Positions 54,004 through 63,793 are shown, counted from the first letter of the stretch. The stretch is DNA of 64,000 nt from a bacterium (GCA_017405375.1 JAFRAO010000016.1:78206-142205); one strand, 5' to 3'. The notes: generated by a model not told the origin, from the sequence alone. A program made the numbers and translations.

Positions 54004-55446
54004 ATGGAAGATTTAAGAGAAAAATATGAAGTAGTCATTGGATTAGAAGTACACGCTCAATTAAAGACAAAAACAAAGATATTTGCGCCGGACGGTTGTG
54101 AATTCGGGAATGAACAGAATACACAAATCAGTCCAATTACATTGGGTATGCCCGGAGTTTTGCCGGTATTAAATAAAGCTGTTGTTGATATGGGTATACT
54201 AACAGGTTTAGCTCTAAACTGCAAAATTGCACACAGATGTAAATTTGACAGAAAACAATATTTTTATCCTGATTTACCGAAAGGTTATCAAATTTCTCAA
54301 TATGATGAACCTATTTGCGGAAAAGGTTATTTAATGGTAAATGGCAAGAAAATAGGTATTACGCGTGCTCACTTGGAGGAAGATGCCGGAAAGTTAGTCC
54401 ATGCCGGAGCAGATGGTTTAGCCGGTTCATCTTATTCATTAGTAGATTTAAACAGAGCGGGTACACCGTTGTTGGAAATTGTATCAGAGCCTGATATGAG
54501 GTCGCCTCAAGAAGCTCGTGAATATATGGAAGAGCTTAGAAATATTGTTCGTTATGTAGGCGTTTGCGATGGCAACTTAGAAGAAGGTTCAATGAGATGT
54601 GATGCAAACATTTCAATCATGCCAAAAGGTTCAAATAAGTTTGGTACTCGTGCAGAAATTAAAAATGTTAATTCATTTAAAGCATTGGAAAGAGCGTTAG
54701 AATATGAAATAGACAGACAAATTGAACTTGTTGAAGACGGAGAAGAAGTTGTTCAAGAAACAAGATTATGGGATGATAATGCAGGTGTAACGCGTTCAAT
54801 GCGCGGTAAAGAAGATGCACACGATTACAGATACTTCCCTGAGCCTGATTTAATGCCTTTAGAAATTTCTGATGAATGGATTGAAAGAATTAAGTCAACA
54901 ATGCCTGAATTACCGGAGCAAAAACGTCAACGTTATATGGAATTAGGCTTAAGTGAGTATGATGCAAGCGTTATTGTCGCTCAATATGAATTGGCAATGT
55001 TCTTTGACGAAGTTCTAAAAGCCGGCGGAAATCCGAAAATTGCAGTAAACTTTTTAATGGGTGAAGTTGCAGCATATTTGAAGGAACAAAAATTATCAAT
55101 AAATGAAACAAAATTAACTCCTGAAAATTTAGTTGAATTAATTGGTTTAATAGAAAAGGCAACTATTTCAAACAACATTGGTAAACAAATTATTGTGGAT
55201 ATGTTGAATACAGGTGAAAAAGCATCTGCAATAGTTGAAAAGAAGGGTTTAAGCCAAATTTCAGATACAGGTGCCATAAAAGAAATTGCGCAAAAAATTA
55301 TCGATGCAAATCCATCACAAGTTGAAGCATACAAAGGTGGAAAAGACAAATTGTTTGGTTTCTTTGTAGGTCAAGTAATGAAAGAAACTAAAGGCAGAGC
55401 AAATCCTCAATCCGTAAATGAAATATTGAAAGAATTATTAGGTTAA
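54004..55446 (+). CDS. gatB: Aspartyl/glutamyl-tRNA amidotransferase subunit B
   Basis: The 480-residue protein is a full-length GatB with the family start (YEVVIGLEVHAQLKTKTKIF), PGVLPVLNKA, KFDRKQYFYPDLPKGYQISQ, LEEDAGKL, LVDLNRAGTPLLEIV and ending with FFVGQVMKETKGRANP. It works with GatA and GatC to convert Glu-tRNA(Gln) and Asp-tRNA(Asn) to the amidated forms. Neither gatA nor gatC is in this window. A CAGGAG ribosome site precedes ATG 54004. The following gene starts 24 bases after its stop. Confidence 0.97.
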   Translation: MEDLREKYEVVIGLEVHAQLKTKTKIFAPDGCEFGNEQNTQISPITLGMPGVLPVLNKAVVDMGILTGLALNCKIAHRCKFDRKQYFYPDLPKGYQISQYDEPICGKGYLMVNGKKIGITRAHLEEDAGKLVHAGADGLAGSSYSLVDLNRAGTPLLEIVSEPDMRSPQEAREYMEELRNIVRYVGVCDGNLEEGSMRCDANISIMPKGSNKFGTRAEIKNVNSFKALERALEYEIDRQIELVEDGEEVVQETRLWDDNAGVTRSMRGKEDAHDYRYFPEPDLMPLEISDEWIERIKSTMPELPEQKRQRYMELGLSEYDASVIVAQYELAMFFDEVLKAGGNPKIAVNFLMGEVAAYLKEQKLSINETKLTPENLVELIGLIEKATISNNIGKQIIVDMLNTGEKASAIVEKKGLSQISDTGAIKEIAQKIIDANPSQVEAYKGGKDKLFGFFVGQVMKETKGRANPQSVNEILKELLG

Positions 55447-55470
55447 AAAATTAAAACTGAAAGAGGTTTT

Positions 55471-56538
55471 ATGGAAAATTTTATTTCTAATAAAAAAACA
55501 TGTATGGATTTGGAAATACATGAACAACCGGTAATTTTAGGCAAAATTATTGAAGAGTATATTCAGACAAACGGGCGTGTAAAATTGGTTTTGCCTGATG
55601 ATGTGAGTAATATAATTCTTGTGGCAAGTGGTTCTTCATATCACTGTGCAAGGTTTGGGGCGGATTTGTTCGGCAAAATAGCAGATATGTCTGCAAGAGC
55701 AATTTATTCAAGTGAATATTTACTAAAACCAAAAGCACCTGCAGATAAAGATTCTTTGTATATATTTATAACTCAATCAGGAGAAACAAGTGATACATTA
55801 CGTGCTGCAAACCGTGCTAAGCAATTAGGAATGAGAATAGCTTGCATAACCAATAATAATAATTCTTCAATCAGTAAAATTGCTGATTATACAGTAAATT
55901 GTTTTGCCGGAATAGAAAAAAGCATAGCTGCAACAAAATCTTTTACCGCTCAAATGTTATGTTGCTATTTAATTGTTTTAAAATATGCACAAATAAAGGG
56001 AATGGACGTTTCAGATTATATTGAAAACGTAAAAGCGCTGCCATATGTTGTTTTACAGACATTTGATATGAACAAAAAAATTAATCAACTTGCAAACATG
56101 TTGAAAAAAGAAAAAAGTTTTATTGTAACAGCGGATGGTATTTCTTATGCAATGGCAAAAGAAGCAGCATTAAAGATTCAGGAAACTTCATATTTGAACG
56201 TTACAGGCATAATTTTAGGTGAATTTATGCATGGCCATGTTGCTGTATTGAATAATAAAATGCCGTTGATATACATTTCGGCATCAGGAGTTTCTTATTC
56301 GGCGGCAAAGAATTTGGAAAAAATAAAAAAAGATTATAATCCGCCAATATATATTATAGGCCGTTCGCATGAAAGAATAACTCCTAATTTTAATATAACA
56401 ATTGATAATGATGATTGGATTTCTCGTATGTTTTCAAATGCAATTATAATTCAAATGTTAGCGTTGGAATTAGCGAAAAAATTAGGCAGAGATGTTGATA
56501 AACCAAAAGGATTGGTAAAAGTAGTTACTGAAAATTAG
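55471..56538 (+). CDS. GlmS-like double SIS-domain protein without glutaminase domain
   Basis: The 355-residue protein corresponds to the isomerase half of GlmS: DLEIHEQP at the start, then two SIS domains with ASGSSYHCA, ITQSGETSDTLRA and EKSIAATKSFTAQ, and a second domain with EAALKIQETSYLNV...LGEFMHGHVAVL, closing with KPKGLVKVVTEN. The N-terminal glutamine amidotransferase domain is missing, so it cannot use glutamine in the GlmS way. It may be a ketose-amine deglycase, glucosamine-6-phosphate deaminase or a free-ammonia isomerase. The MHGH in place of the usual K-HGP suggests altered substrate. It follows gatB by 24 bases and is probably co-transcribed. Confidence 0.85.
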   Translation: MENFISNKKTCMDLEIHEQPVILGKIIEEYIQTNGRVKLVLPDDVSNIILVASGSSYHCARFGADLFGKIADMSARAIYSSEYLLKPKAPADKDSLYIFITQSGETSDTLRAANRAKQLGMRIACITNNNNSSISKIADYTVNCFAGIEKSIAATKSFTAQMLCCYLIVLKYAQIKGMDVSDYIENVKALPYVVLQTFDMNKKINQLANMLKKEKSFIVTADGISYAMAKEAALKIQETSYLNVTGIILGEFMHGHVAVLNNKMPLIYISASGVSYSAAKNLEKIKKDYNPPIYIIGRSHERITPNFNITIDNDDWISRMFSNAIIIQMLALELAKKLGRDVDKPKGLVKVVTEN

Positions 56539-56715
56539 AAAGTACAAAATAATATTTTAAAAGCATTGGCTCACAGAAAAATCAAATTCAAAGTTGCAGC
56601 AAATTTATATATTGTATAACGTAACAATGTTTATCCGTTAAAATAGCCTGACTGGAGTTAGAAAAATCATTTTTTTGTAGTATTCTTTTTATATGTATAG
56701 TGTAAAGGAGAAATT

Positions 56716-57105
56716 ATGAGAAAAAATTTAGTTATAATCTTAGCAATATTTATTATTCCTATGATTTGTTATTTCGTTTTATCAAAATCGCAGACAGTAT
56801 CTGCGGCAAAATCTGTTGCAGGACAGCCACAAGTTATAAAATTTTCATCGAAACTTTGTATGGATTGTCAAAAATTAAAAAGAGAGTTTGATATTGTAGC
56901 GCCAAAGTATAAAGATAAAATTTCTATTTTCGAATATAATGTACAAGATAGTGACAAAACAGTTAAATCAGCAATAAATCAGTATGATATTTCATTAGTG
57001 CCTACAATAATTTATATAGATAAAAACGGAAAAGAAGTTAATCGTACTGAAGGCTATATTAATCAACGCGATTTAGAAAAATGTTTTAATGAGTTACTAA
57101 AATGA
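56716..57105 (+). CDS. Membrane-anchored thioredoxin-like protein
   Basis: The 129-residue protein has an N-terminal membrane anchor or uncleaved signal (4-22) and a thioredoxin fold with the active pair C48-M-D-C51 and a cis-Pro region in SLVPTIIYID. It should face the periplasm and take part in disulfide exchange. It overlaps the CcdA-like gene by four bases (ATGA), and that protein would supply reducing power across the membrane. An AAAGGAGAA ribosome site precedes the start. Confidence 0.9.
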   Translation: MRKNLVIILAIFIIPMICYFVLSKSQTVSAAKSVAGQPQVIKFSSKLCMDCQKLKREFDIVAPKYKDKISIFEYNVQDSDKTVKSAINQYDISLVPTIIYIDKNGKEVNRTEGYINQRDLEKCFNELLK

Positions 57106-57809
57106 TAGAATTCTTAAATAACTTACAAAATATAAGTGGTGATACATTCCGATTCACAATGTTAATTGCATCTTTTATAGGTGGAATTGTAGTATCGGTA
57201 AGTCCATGTTCTTTGGCGATGCTGCCAATTATAATCGGATACATAGGCGGATATTCAAAAGAAAAACCAATAATAGCATTTTTACAAATGTGTGTGTTTA
57301 TTTTAGGTAATGCTGTAATATTTAGTCTTATAGGAACAATTTGCGCATTAAGCGGCAGAGTTTTTGTTTCATTTTTAGGAAGCTATTTCGGATTGTTTAT
57401 TGCATCATTTTTGATTGTTATGGGTTTAAAATTGATGGATATTTTGGATTTCGAGTTTCCTGTTTTAATAAAAGCAATACCTAAGAATGAGAAAAATACA
57501 AGATTTTTATATCCGTTTTTAATTGGTATGTTGTTTGCACTTGCAGGTACACCATGCTCAACACCTGTTTTAGCAGGTATAATGGCTTTTGCATCTGTTT
57601 CTGCAAATGTATTGTTAGCTGCGTTAATGCTGTTCCTATTTGCTTTGGGTCAAGGACTAATATTAATCTTTGCCGGAGTTTTTGTTTCTGCAATAAAGAA
57701 TTTTGGGAATTTGGCTAAATTTACTGATATTATAATGAAAATAAGCGGATTTTTGCTTATACTATCCGGCTTGTATATTTTTTATAAGATTTTCGCTCCG
57801 CTATTGTAA
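57102..57809 (+). CDS. ccdA: CcdA/DsbD-type thiol-transfer membrane protein
   Basis: The 235-residue protein has six predicted membrane helices and the two conserved cysteine-proline motifs of the CcdA/DsbD membrane domain (VSVSPCSLAMLP near residue 34 and LAGTPCSTPVLAG near 150). It moves electrons from cytoplasmic thioredoxin to periplasmic thiol proteins. The four-base overlap with the thioredoxin-like gene makes a donor-acceptor pair. The usual targets are cytochrome c maturation or disulfide isomerases; none is nearby, so the final target is unknown. Confidence 0.9.
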   Translation: MIEFLNNLQNISGDTFRFTMLIASFIGGIVVSVSPCSLAMLPIIIGYIGGYSKEKPIIAFLQMCVFILGNAVIFSLIGTICALSGRVFVSFLGSYFGLFIASFLIVMGLKLMDILDFEFPVLIKAIPKNEKNTRFLYPFLIGMLFALAGTPCSTPVLAGIMAFASVSANVLLAALMLFLFALGQGLILIFAGVFVSAIKNFGNLAKFTDIIMKISGFLLILSGLYIFYKIFAPLL

Positions 57810-57853
57810 AATTAATCTTAGTATGTACAATATATATATAAGGAGTTCTTACA

Positions 57854-58315
57854 ATGAAAACGATTGAAGGTTTATTAGTTGCACGTGAAGAAAAATTTTG
57901 TATTGTAATATCAAGATTTAACGAATTTATAGGTTCAAAATTATTATCCGGCGCTCTTGATGAATTAAGGCGTCATGGAGTAAAAGATGATAATATTGAC
58001 GTTGTTTGGGTTCCTGGGGCATTTGAAATTCCTCTTGTTGCCAAAAGGGTAGCAAAGTCAAGTAAATATGATGCAATAATTACTTTAGGTGCGGTAATAA
58101 AGGGTGCTACTGACCATTATGATTACGTATGCGCAGAGGTTTCAAAAGGAATAGCCTTGGTTAGCTTGGAATCTGAAATTCCTGTAATATTTGGTGTATT
58201 AACAACCGAAAATATAGAACAAGCTATTGAAAGAGCAGGTACAAAAGCCGGCAATAAAGGCTCTGAAGCTGCAAAATCCGCCATTGAAATGGCAAATTTG
58301 GTACAGCTTATTTAA
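57854..58315 (+). CDS. ribH: 6,7-dimethyl-8-ribityllumazine synthase
   Basis: The 153-residue protein matches Rib[35 protein letters not shown], the [14 protein letters not shown] block with catalytic H88, and [12 protein letters not shown]. It makes the penultimate intermediate of riboflavin from 5-amino-6-ribitylaminouracil and dihydroxybutanone phosphate. An AAGGAG ribosome site precedes ATG 57854. Other rib genes are not adjacent, and I see no FMN riboswitch in the 44 bases upstream. It ends nine bases before murQ and is likely co-transcribed with it. Confidence 0.96.
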   Translation: MKTIEGLLVAREEKFCIVISRFNEFIGSKLLSGALDELRRHGVKDDNIDVVWVPGAFEIPLVAKRVAKSSKYDAIITLGAVIKGATDHYDYVCAEVSKGIALVSLESEIPVIFGVLTTENIEQAIERAGTKAGNKGSEAAKSAIEMANLVQLI

Positions 58316-58323
58316 GGATAATA

Positions 58324-59217
58324 ATGAGTGAAGTAATAACGGAATGTTTAAATCAAAATACCATAAATATTGATTTATTGGATAGTATAGGTATTGTGAA
58401 AAAGATTAATGACGAAGATAAAATTGTTGCTTTTGCAGTAGAAAGAGAAATTAATAATATAGCAAAAGCAATAGATTTAATATCTGAACAATTTTTGTCG
58501 GGTGGTCGATTAATATATTTTGGTGCAGGGACTTCAGGAAGATTGGGAATATTAGATGCTTCTGAATGCCCGCCGACATTTAGTGTAGATTCGCAAATGG
58601 TTCAAGGTATAATGGCAGGCGGAGATACAGCTTTTAGAACACCTGTTGAAGGTGCGGAAGATGATTTTGAATTGGGTGAAAAAGATGCTGAAATATTAAC
58701 CGAAAATGATATTGCGGTGGTTATATCAGCAAGCGGGAATCCAAAATATTTGTTAGGAGTTTTATCAAAAGCGAATGAAAAAAATGTTAAAACCATTGCT
58801 GTTACTTGCAATTCAAATGCAAGAATTATAGATGAAGCGACAATGACAATATGTGTTGAAGTGGGGCCGGAGGTTATTGCGGGTTCCAGCAGAATGAAAG
58901 CAGGTACTGCACAAAAAATGATTTTAAACATGCTTTCAACAGGTTCAATGATAAAAATTGGTAAAACATATAAAAATCTTATGATAGATTTAAATCCGAC
59001 AAATGAAAAACTAAAAGACAGAGCAATAAGAATAGTTGCGCAAATAGCAAATGCAACTCATGCAAAGGCTTTTGAAGTTCTTCAAAAATGTAACTGGGAA
59101 GTTAAAACAGCAGTCGTATCAATTATGAAAAATATAGATATCGAACCGGCAAGAATTGAACTTAAACGACATAATGGAATTTTGAGAAAAGTTTTAAATG
59201 AAAAGGATGTAGTATGA
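58324..59217 (+). CDS. murQ: N-acetylmuramic acid 6-phosphate etherase
   Basis: The 297-residue protein matches MurQ: YFGAGTSGRLGILDASECPPTF with E81, EGAEDDFELG with E112 (equivalent by position to the two catalytic glutamates of the E. coli enzyme), VVISASGNPKYL, and GSSRMKAGTAQKM. It splits the lactyl ether of MurNAc-6-phosphate, which serves recycling of peptidoglycan. No MurNAc transporter or AnmK is nearby. Its stop overlaps gpsA by four bases (ATGA). Confidence 0.96.
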   Translation: MSEVITECLNQNTINIDLLDSIGIVKKINDEDKIVAFAVEREINNIAKAIDLISEQFLSGGRLIYFGAGTSGRLGILDASECPPTFSVDSQMVQGIMAGGDTAFRTPVEGAEDDFELGEKDAEILTENDIAVVISASGNPKYLLGVLSKANEKNVKTIAVTCNSNARIIDEATMTICVEVGPEVIAGSSRMKAGTAQKMILNMLSTGSMIKIGKTYKNLMIDLNPTNEKLKDRAIRIVAQIANATHAKAFEVLQKCNWEVKTAVVSIMKNIDIEPARIELKRHNGILRKVLNEKDVV

Positions 59218-60212
59218 AATTAACAGTTTTAGGTGCAGGTTGCTGGGGGGCAACTTTGGCTTGGCTATTAAATAATAATTTTGATAAAGTTTGTCTTTGG
59301 TCAAGAGAACAAGATTTAACAGACGAGTTGAAATATAAAAAACATATTTCAAAACCATTGGATATTCAATTACAAGATAAAATTGATATAACTTCTGATT
59401 TAGAATTTGCAATTAAAGATGCAGATATTATTTTATCGGTTATTGCGACTGTCGGTGTGAGAAGTGTTTGTGAACAGTTGAAAGAAGCCGGCATAAAATC
59501 AGAACAAATTTTAGTAAACGCATCAAAAGGTTTAGAATTACCGTCATTGATGACAATGTCTGATGTTATAAAGGATGTTTTACCAAATCAAAAATTAGCA
59601 ATTCTTTCAGGCCCGACACTTGCAAGAGAAGTTTTAAACGGTTGCCCGACTGCTGCATGTGTTGCAAGTGAAGATATGAAAACAGCAGAGTTTGTACAAA
59701 AACACTTAAATGTTCCAAATAAGTTCAGATTATATACTAATTCAGATGTGATAGGTGTTGAATTAGGCGGAAGTTTAAAAAACGTAATTGCAATAGCTGC
59801 AGGTTTTGCAGCAGAAATGAAGTTAGGTGATAATACAAACGGTGCTCTATTAACGCGCGGTATGGCAGAAATAGTTAGAATAAGCGTAAAATTAGGCGCA
59901 AATCCTTCAACTCTTTACGGCCTTTCAGGCATGGGCGATTTGATTGCAACTTGTTCTAGTCCATTGTCAAGAAATCATACAGTAGGTGCAATGCTTGCAA
60001 AAGGGAAGAAAATTGATGATATTTTAAATGAGCTTGGTTCTGTCGCAGAAGGTGTAAAAACAGCAAAAGCATTATGTGAACTGGCAAAAAAATTGAATAT
60101 AGAAGTACCTGTGTCTTCTGTAATTTACGAAGCATTATACACAGACATTACACCGAAACAAGTTTTAGAAAAATTAATGAACAGAAAATTGAAAGAAGAA
60201 GAAAAATACTAA
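59214..60212 (+). CDS. gpsA: Glycerol-3-phosphate dehydrogenase (NAD(P)+)
   Basis: The 332-residue protein has the Rossmann motif LGAGCWGATLAWLL, the LVNASKGLE segment, LSGPTLAREV, and the GVELGGSLKNVIAIAAGFA region with the catalytic Lys, followed by GLSGMGDLIATC. It makes sn-glycerol-3-phosphate from dihydroxyacetone phosphate for phospholipids. It overlaps murQ by four bases and ricT by one base (TAATG), so the three are translated together. Confidence 0.97.
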   Translation: MKLTVLGAGCWGATLAWLLNNNFDKVCLWSREQDLTDELKYKKHISKPLDIQLQDKIDITSDLEFAIKDADIILSVIATVGVRSVCEQLKEAGIKSEQILVNASKGLELPSLMTMSDVIKDVLPNQKLAILSGPTLAREVLNGCPTAACVASEDMKTAEFVQKHLNVPNKFRLYTNSDVIGVELGGSLKNVIAIAAGFAAEMKLGDNTNGALLTRGMAEIVRISVKLGANPSTLYGLSGMGDLIATCSSPLSRNHTVGAMLAKGKKIDDILNELGSVAEGVKTAKALCELAKKLNIEVPVSSVIYEALYTDITPKQVLEKLMNRKLKEEEKY

Positions 60213-61138
60213 TGACAAATTTAGCAGTAAGATATTTGAAAAATGCATATTATCCGCTTGATATATCTGAAAATATCAGTGTGAATTGTGGTGATACAGT
60301 GCTTGTTCGAACGGAAAAAGGTGAAGAAGCACTAAAAGTTATATGCGTAAATGATAAAATAGTTGAATTGTGGGAAAAAGATAAACAAAAACCACAACCA
60401 TTTAAAGTTTTGCGTGTATTGAATGAAAAAGAATTGCAGATTCTGGATAAAATAAAACAAGAAGAAGTTGAAGCATTTTTTAAATGTAAATCACTGGTAG
60501 AAAAGCATAAACTTGTGATGAATTTAGTTCAAACCAGAATTACATTTGACAGAAAAAAAATAACGTTTTACTATACTGCGCCTGAACGCGTTGATTTTAG
60601 AGAACTATTAAAAGATTTAACTCAAGTATTTAAAAGGGTAAGAATTGATTTACGCCATATTGGCGTAAGAGATGAAACCTCAATTATGGAAGGTTGCGGT
60701 ATTTGCGGCAAAGAATTTTGTTGTTGTTCTTTTTTAAAAAAATTCGGTTCAATAAATGTAAAATTAGCAAAGGACCAAGGAATGCCAATTACTCCGGGTA
60801 AAATTTCAGGTACTTGCGGACGTTTGCTATGTTGTTTAAATTATGAATATTCAAATTATATAGAAGCAGCAAAAGGAATGCCGCCTGTTGGTGCTTCAGT
60901 TATGACTTCAGATGGGCTTGGTAAGGTCTGCGCGTTACATTTTTTAAATAATTGTATTCAGGTTAAACTTGAAGACGGTAAAATAAAAGATTATCAAAAA
61001 GCTGATATAGAAGTTGTTGAAACAGAAGTTAATGTTGATATTGATATTAATCAAAATTTGTCATATGAGGATGATTCTAAAGATATTGATTTGAAATCGT
61101 TAGAAGATGATAAAAATAGTTCTACAGGTAATATTTAG
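60212..61138 (+). CDS. ricT: PSP1-domain protein RicT (YaaT)
   Basis: The 308-residue protein has a PSP1 domain with the Cys-rich block GCGICGKEFCCCSFLKK and TCGRLLCCLNYEY (about 164-215), known in RicT to hold iron-sulfur clusters with partners RicA and RicF. In Bacillus it supports RNase Y-dependent RNA processing. The C-terminus is acidic and variable. It starts with a one-base overlap to gpsA and is followed nine bases later by the STAS gene. This family is found in Firmicutes, cyanobacteria and relatives, consistent with the guessed lineage. Confidence 0.93.
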   Translation: MTNLAVRYLKNAYYPLDISENISVNCGDTVLVRTEKGEEALKVICVNDKIVELWEKDKQKPQPFKVLRVLNEKELQILDKIKQEEVEAFFKCKSLVEKHKLVMNLVQTRITFDRKKITFYYTAPERVDFRELLKDLTQVFKRVRIDLRHIGVRDETSIMEGCGICGKEFCCCSFLKKFGSINVKLAKDQGMPITPGKISGTCGRLLCCLNYEYSNYIEAAKGMPPVGASVMTSDGLGKVCALHFLNNCIQVKLEDGKIKDYQKADIEVVETEVNVDIDINQNLSYEDDSKDIDLKSLEDDKNSSTGNI

Positions 61139-61147
61139 GGGAAAAAT

Positions 61148-61459
61148 ATGGAAATAAAATTACAAAAAAACAATTCATCATTACTGGTTACGGTAGATGG
61201 GAAAATAGATACTAATACAGCCGTTGATTTTGGTCAAACAATTATTGATAATCTTGATGATACTGTTGATAACTTGGTTATTGATTTTGCAATAGTAGCT
61301 TATATATCCAGTATGGGTTTGAGAATGTTGCTTGAATGCCAAAAAACAATGAAAGCAAAAAATGGCGATATGAAATTAATGAACGTTCAATATGCAGTTA
61401 TGGAAGTTCTTGAAATGACAGGTTTTGTAAAGATTCTAAAAATTATAAATTATGATTAA
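61148..61459 (+). CDS. STAS-domain anti-sigma factor antagonist
   Basis: The 103-residue STAS domain has the conserved phosphorylation loop AYISSMGLRMLLECQ, where S55 is the expected target. In RsbV/SpoIIAA systems the unphosphorylated form binds the anti-sigma kinase. It overlaps the RsbU-RsbW-like gene by eight bases, so the switch components are made together. The sigma factor or other final target is not in the window. A GGGGAAAA ribosome site precedes ATG 61148. Confidence 0.92.
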   Translation: MEIKLQKNNSSLLVTVDGKIDTNTAVDFGQTIIDNLDDTVDNLVIDFAIVAYISSMGLRMLLECQKTMKAKNGDMKLMNVQYAVMEVLEMTGFVKILKIINYD

Positions 61460-63782
61460 AACGCTTAAAAATAAATTATTGTTCTTTACTTTAGGAATGT
61501 TATTAGTTCTATGTCTTTTGTTGACTACAATATCATTCTTGGAGTTTTCCGTGAACAAACATCTTAAAAAAAATAGCTGTGCTCTTTCAATAAATTATTT
61601 TTCAGAAAAAATAAAATTGACAGTTTTACATTTGCAAGAAGATGCTTTGGACATGGCTACTTTTGGTGAGTTTTTGTATAAAGAACAAAATTTATTAAAA
61701 CAAGCCAATTTAGATTTGTTTGTTTTTAGATTTTTTAAGAAAGAATCTTTAGCGATTGGGGGTGGAATTTGGTATGAACCAAAATTTCATAACAATCAAA
61801 GATTATGCTCTTATGCTTTCATAAAAGATGAAAATGTAATTTTGGATTCAAATAATTTTTCAAATGATAAATATGATTATCCTAATCAAACATGGTATAA
61901 AACAATAAAATCTTACGTTTTACAAAATCAACGTGCTGTTTGGACAAAACCGTATTATGATGATTCCGGTTCACGAGCATTAATGACAACAGTTGGTACT
62001 GCTATTTATAATGAAAATAATAAAGTTGTAGGAATTACTACAGTTGATTGGGATTTGAAATCAATTATTGAAAACTTACACACAATTCAACCAACTGAAA
62101 ATAGTTTTGTACTATTTGCGGATGAAGATGATGATTTTATTATCAGCTTAACAGATAAATCTGTTAACGAAAATGATTTTATAGGAAAATCCTTAAAAAA
62201 TATCCCTTGGTATTCCAAAAATCTAAAGAATGCAAAACGAATAAAGTATAATAACAGAATATATTTATCTTTTAAACAACATTTTATCGAAAATAATATG
62301 ATTATAATTGTCAATGTACCGGAAGATGAATTATATGCTCAATTAAAAAAATACTTTAAAATAAGATTGTTCGTATTATTTATAATTTCTGTGTTAATAA
62401 CATTGATGATTTTTGTTATATTATTAAAACATGTTTCTATGCCTATAAATTACTTGATGAAAACAGCAGAAAAAATAGGTAATGGCAGCTTAGATGAAGA
62501 AATTAAAATTGATAATCCTGAAGAATTTGCAAAATTAGCTAATTCGTTTAATAAAATGACTAAAAATATAAAAACACAAATTATGGAAAATGATAAAATT
62601 AAATTAGAAAAAGAAAAAATTGAGCAGGAATTAAATATTGCAAAATCAATACAACATTCGGTTTTGCCAAGTAAATTCCCACCATATCCAAATAGACGAG
62701 ATTTTGATGTATATGCTTCAATGAGAACATCAAAACTTGTTGGCGGTGATTTTTATGACTTTTTCTTTATTGACGAGAATAATCTGTTATTTTTAATTGC
62801 AGATGTTTCAGGCAAAGGTGTACCGGCGGCTTTGTTTATGATGCGAGCTATAACTTTAGTTAAAAATTATTCAAAATACAATTCAACAGCTTCAGAAATT
62901 CTGACAAATGTTAATAAAAGACTTTGTGAAAGTAATTCTGAAAATTTATTTGTAACAATGTTTTTGGGAATTCTAAATACAAAAACCGGTGAAATAAATT
63001 GTTCCAATGCAGGTCATAATCAGCCATTTATAAAGAAAGATGTTAGCATTGAAAATATAACATTTAGTCCGGATTTAGTTTTGGGTGTTGAATCAAATAT
63101 TCAATATTCAAACTACAATTTTCAATTAAGCAAGAATGAATGTTTATTCTTGTACACCGATGGTGTAACGGAAGCAATAAATGAATCCGACGAGTATTTT
63201 GGCAATAATAGACTTATAAATGTACTGGAAAATGTTGAGAACAACGTTGAAACCATAATAAATACAGTACAGGAAAAAGTTGATGAGTTTGCAAACGGTT
63301 ATGAGCAAGCTGATGATATTACAATGTTAGCATTAAAGTATAATGATTGCGAAAATATGATTGAACAAAACGATGTTAAGATTAAGCATTTAGTGTTACC
63401 TGCTCAATTACAGAATCTAAATGAAGTACATGATTGGATTTCAAGTATTGTTAATGAAGAAAATCTCTCAAATGATTTGTTAAACAAATTAACGCTTGTT
63501 ATAGAAGAAGTTTTTGTAAATGTAGCAAATTATGCATATACGGATGAAATAGGTAATATTGATATGTATTTCAAAAAATATGAAAACATAATTGAACTAA
63601 AATTTGTTGATGGTGGAAAATATTTTAATCCGTTACAAAAAGAGAATCCGGATATAAATTTATCATTAGAAGATAGACAAATTGGCGGACTAGGAATATT
63701 TCTTGTAAAACAAATTATGGATTCTGTCAAATATGAATATGTTGATAATAAAAATGTATTAACTGCAAAAATTTATATATAA
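61452..63782 (+). CDS. Sensor phosphatase fused to an RsbW-like kinase domain
   Basis: The 776-residue protein has a membrane helix (9-30), a large periplasmic dCache-like sensor region (31-297; landmark GGGIWYEP and NQTWYKTI), a second helix (about 300-323), a HAMP domain (about 324-375), a coiled coil, a SpoIIE/RsbU PP2C-type phosphatase (about 400-615; LVGGDFYDFF, IADVSGKGVPAALFM, SNAGHNQPF, LYTDGVTEA, ADDITMLALK), and a C-terminal HATPase (about 635-776; EEVFVNVANYAY, DGGKYFNP, GGLGIFLVKQIMD). One protein thus carries both the phosphatase and kinase for the STAS protein encoded just upstream. The sensor signal is unknown. Confidence 0.93.
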   Translation: MIKTLKNKLLFFTLGMLLVLCLLLTTISFLEFSVNKHLKKNSCALSINYFSEKIKLTVLHLQEDALDMATFGEFLYKEQNLLKQANLDLFVFRFFKKESLAIGGGIWYEPKFHNNQRLCSYAFIKDENVILDSNNFSNDKYDYPNQTWYKTIKSYVLQNQRAVWTKPYYDDSGSRALMTTVGTAIYNENNKVVGITTVDWDLKSIIENLHTIQPTENSFVLFADEDDDFIISLTDKSVNENDFIGKSLKNIPWYSKNLKNAKRIKYNNRIYLSFKQHFIENNMIIIVNVPEDELYAQLKKYFKIRLFVLFIISVLITLMIFVILLKHVSMPINYLMKTAEKIGNGSLDEEIKIDNPEEFAKLANSFNKMTKNIKTQIMENDKIKLEKEKIEQELNIAKSIQHSVLPSKFPPYPNRRDFDVYASMRTSKLVGGDFYDFFFIDENNLLFLIADVSGKGVPAALFMMRAITLVKNYSKYNSTASEILTNVNKRLCESNSENLFVTMFLGILNTKTGEINCSNAGHNQPFIKKDVSIENITFSPDLVLGVESNIQYSNYNFQLSKNECLFLYTDGVTEAINESDEYFGNNRLINVLENVENNVETIINTVQEKVDEFANGYEQADDITMLALKYNDCENMIEQNDVKIKHLVLPAQLQNLNEVHDWISSIVNEENLSNDLLNKLTLVIEEVFVNVANYAYTDEIGNIDMYFKKYENIIELKFVDGGKYFNPLQKENPDINLSLEDRQIGGLGIFLVKQIMDSVKYEYVDNKNVLTAKIYI

Positions 63783-63793
63783 ATATATAAAAT

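Noticed and set aside
56539..56715. Possible promoter TTGTAG/TATAGT before the thioredoxin-like gene
   Set aside because: The spacing is only 15 bases and the match is weak, so I do not list it as a feature.
57810..57853. Possible FMN riboswitch before ribH
   Set aside because: Only 44 bases separate the genes, far too short for the conserved RFN structure.
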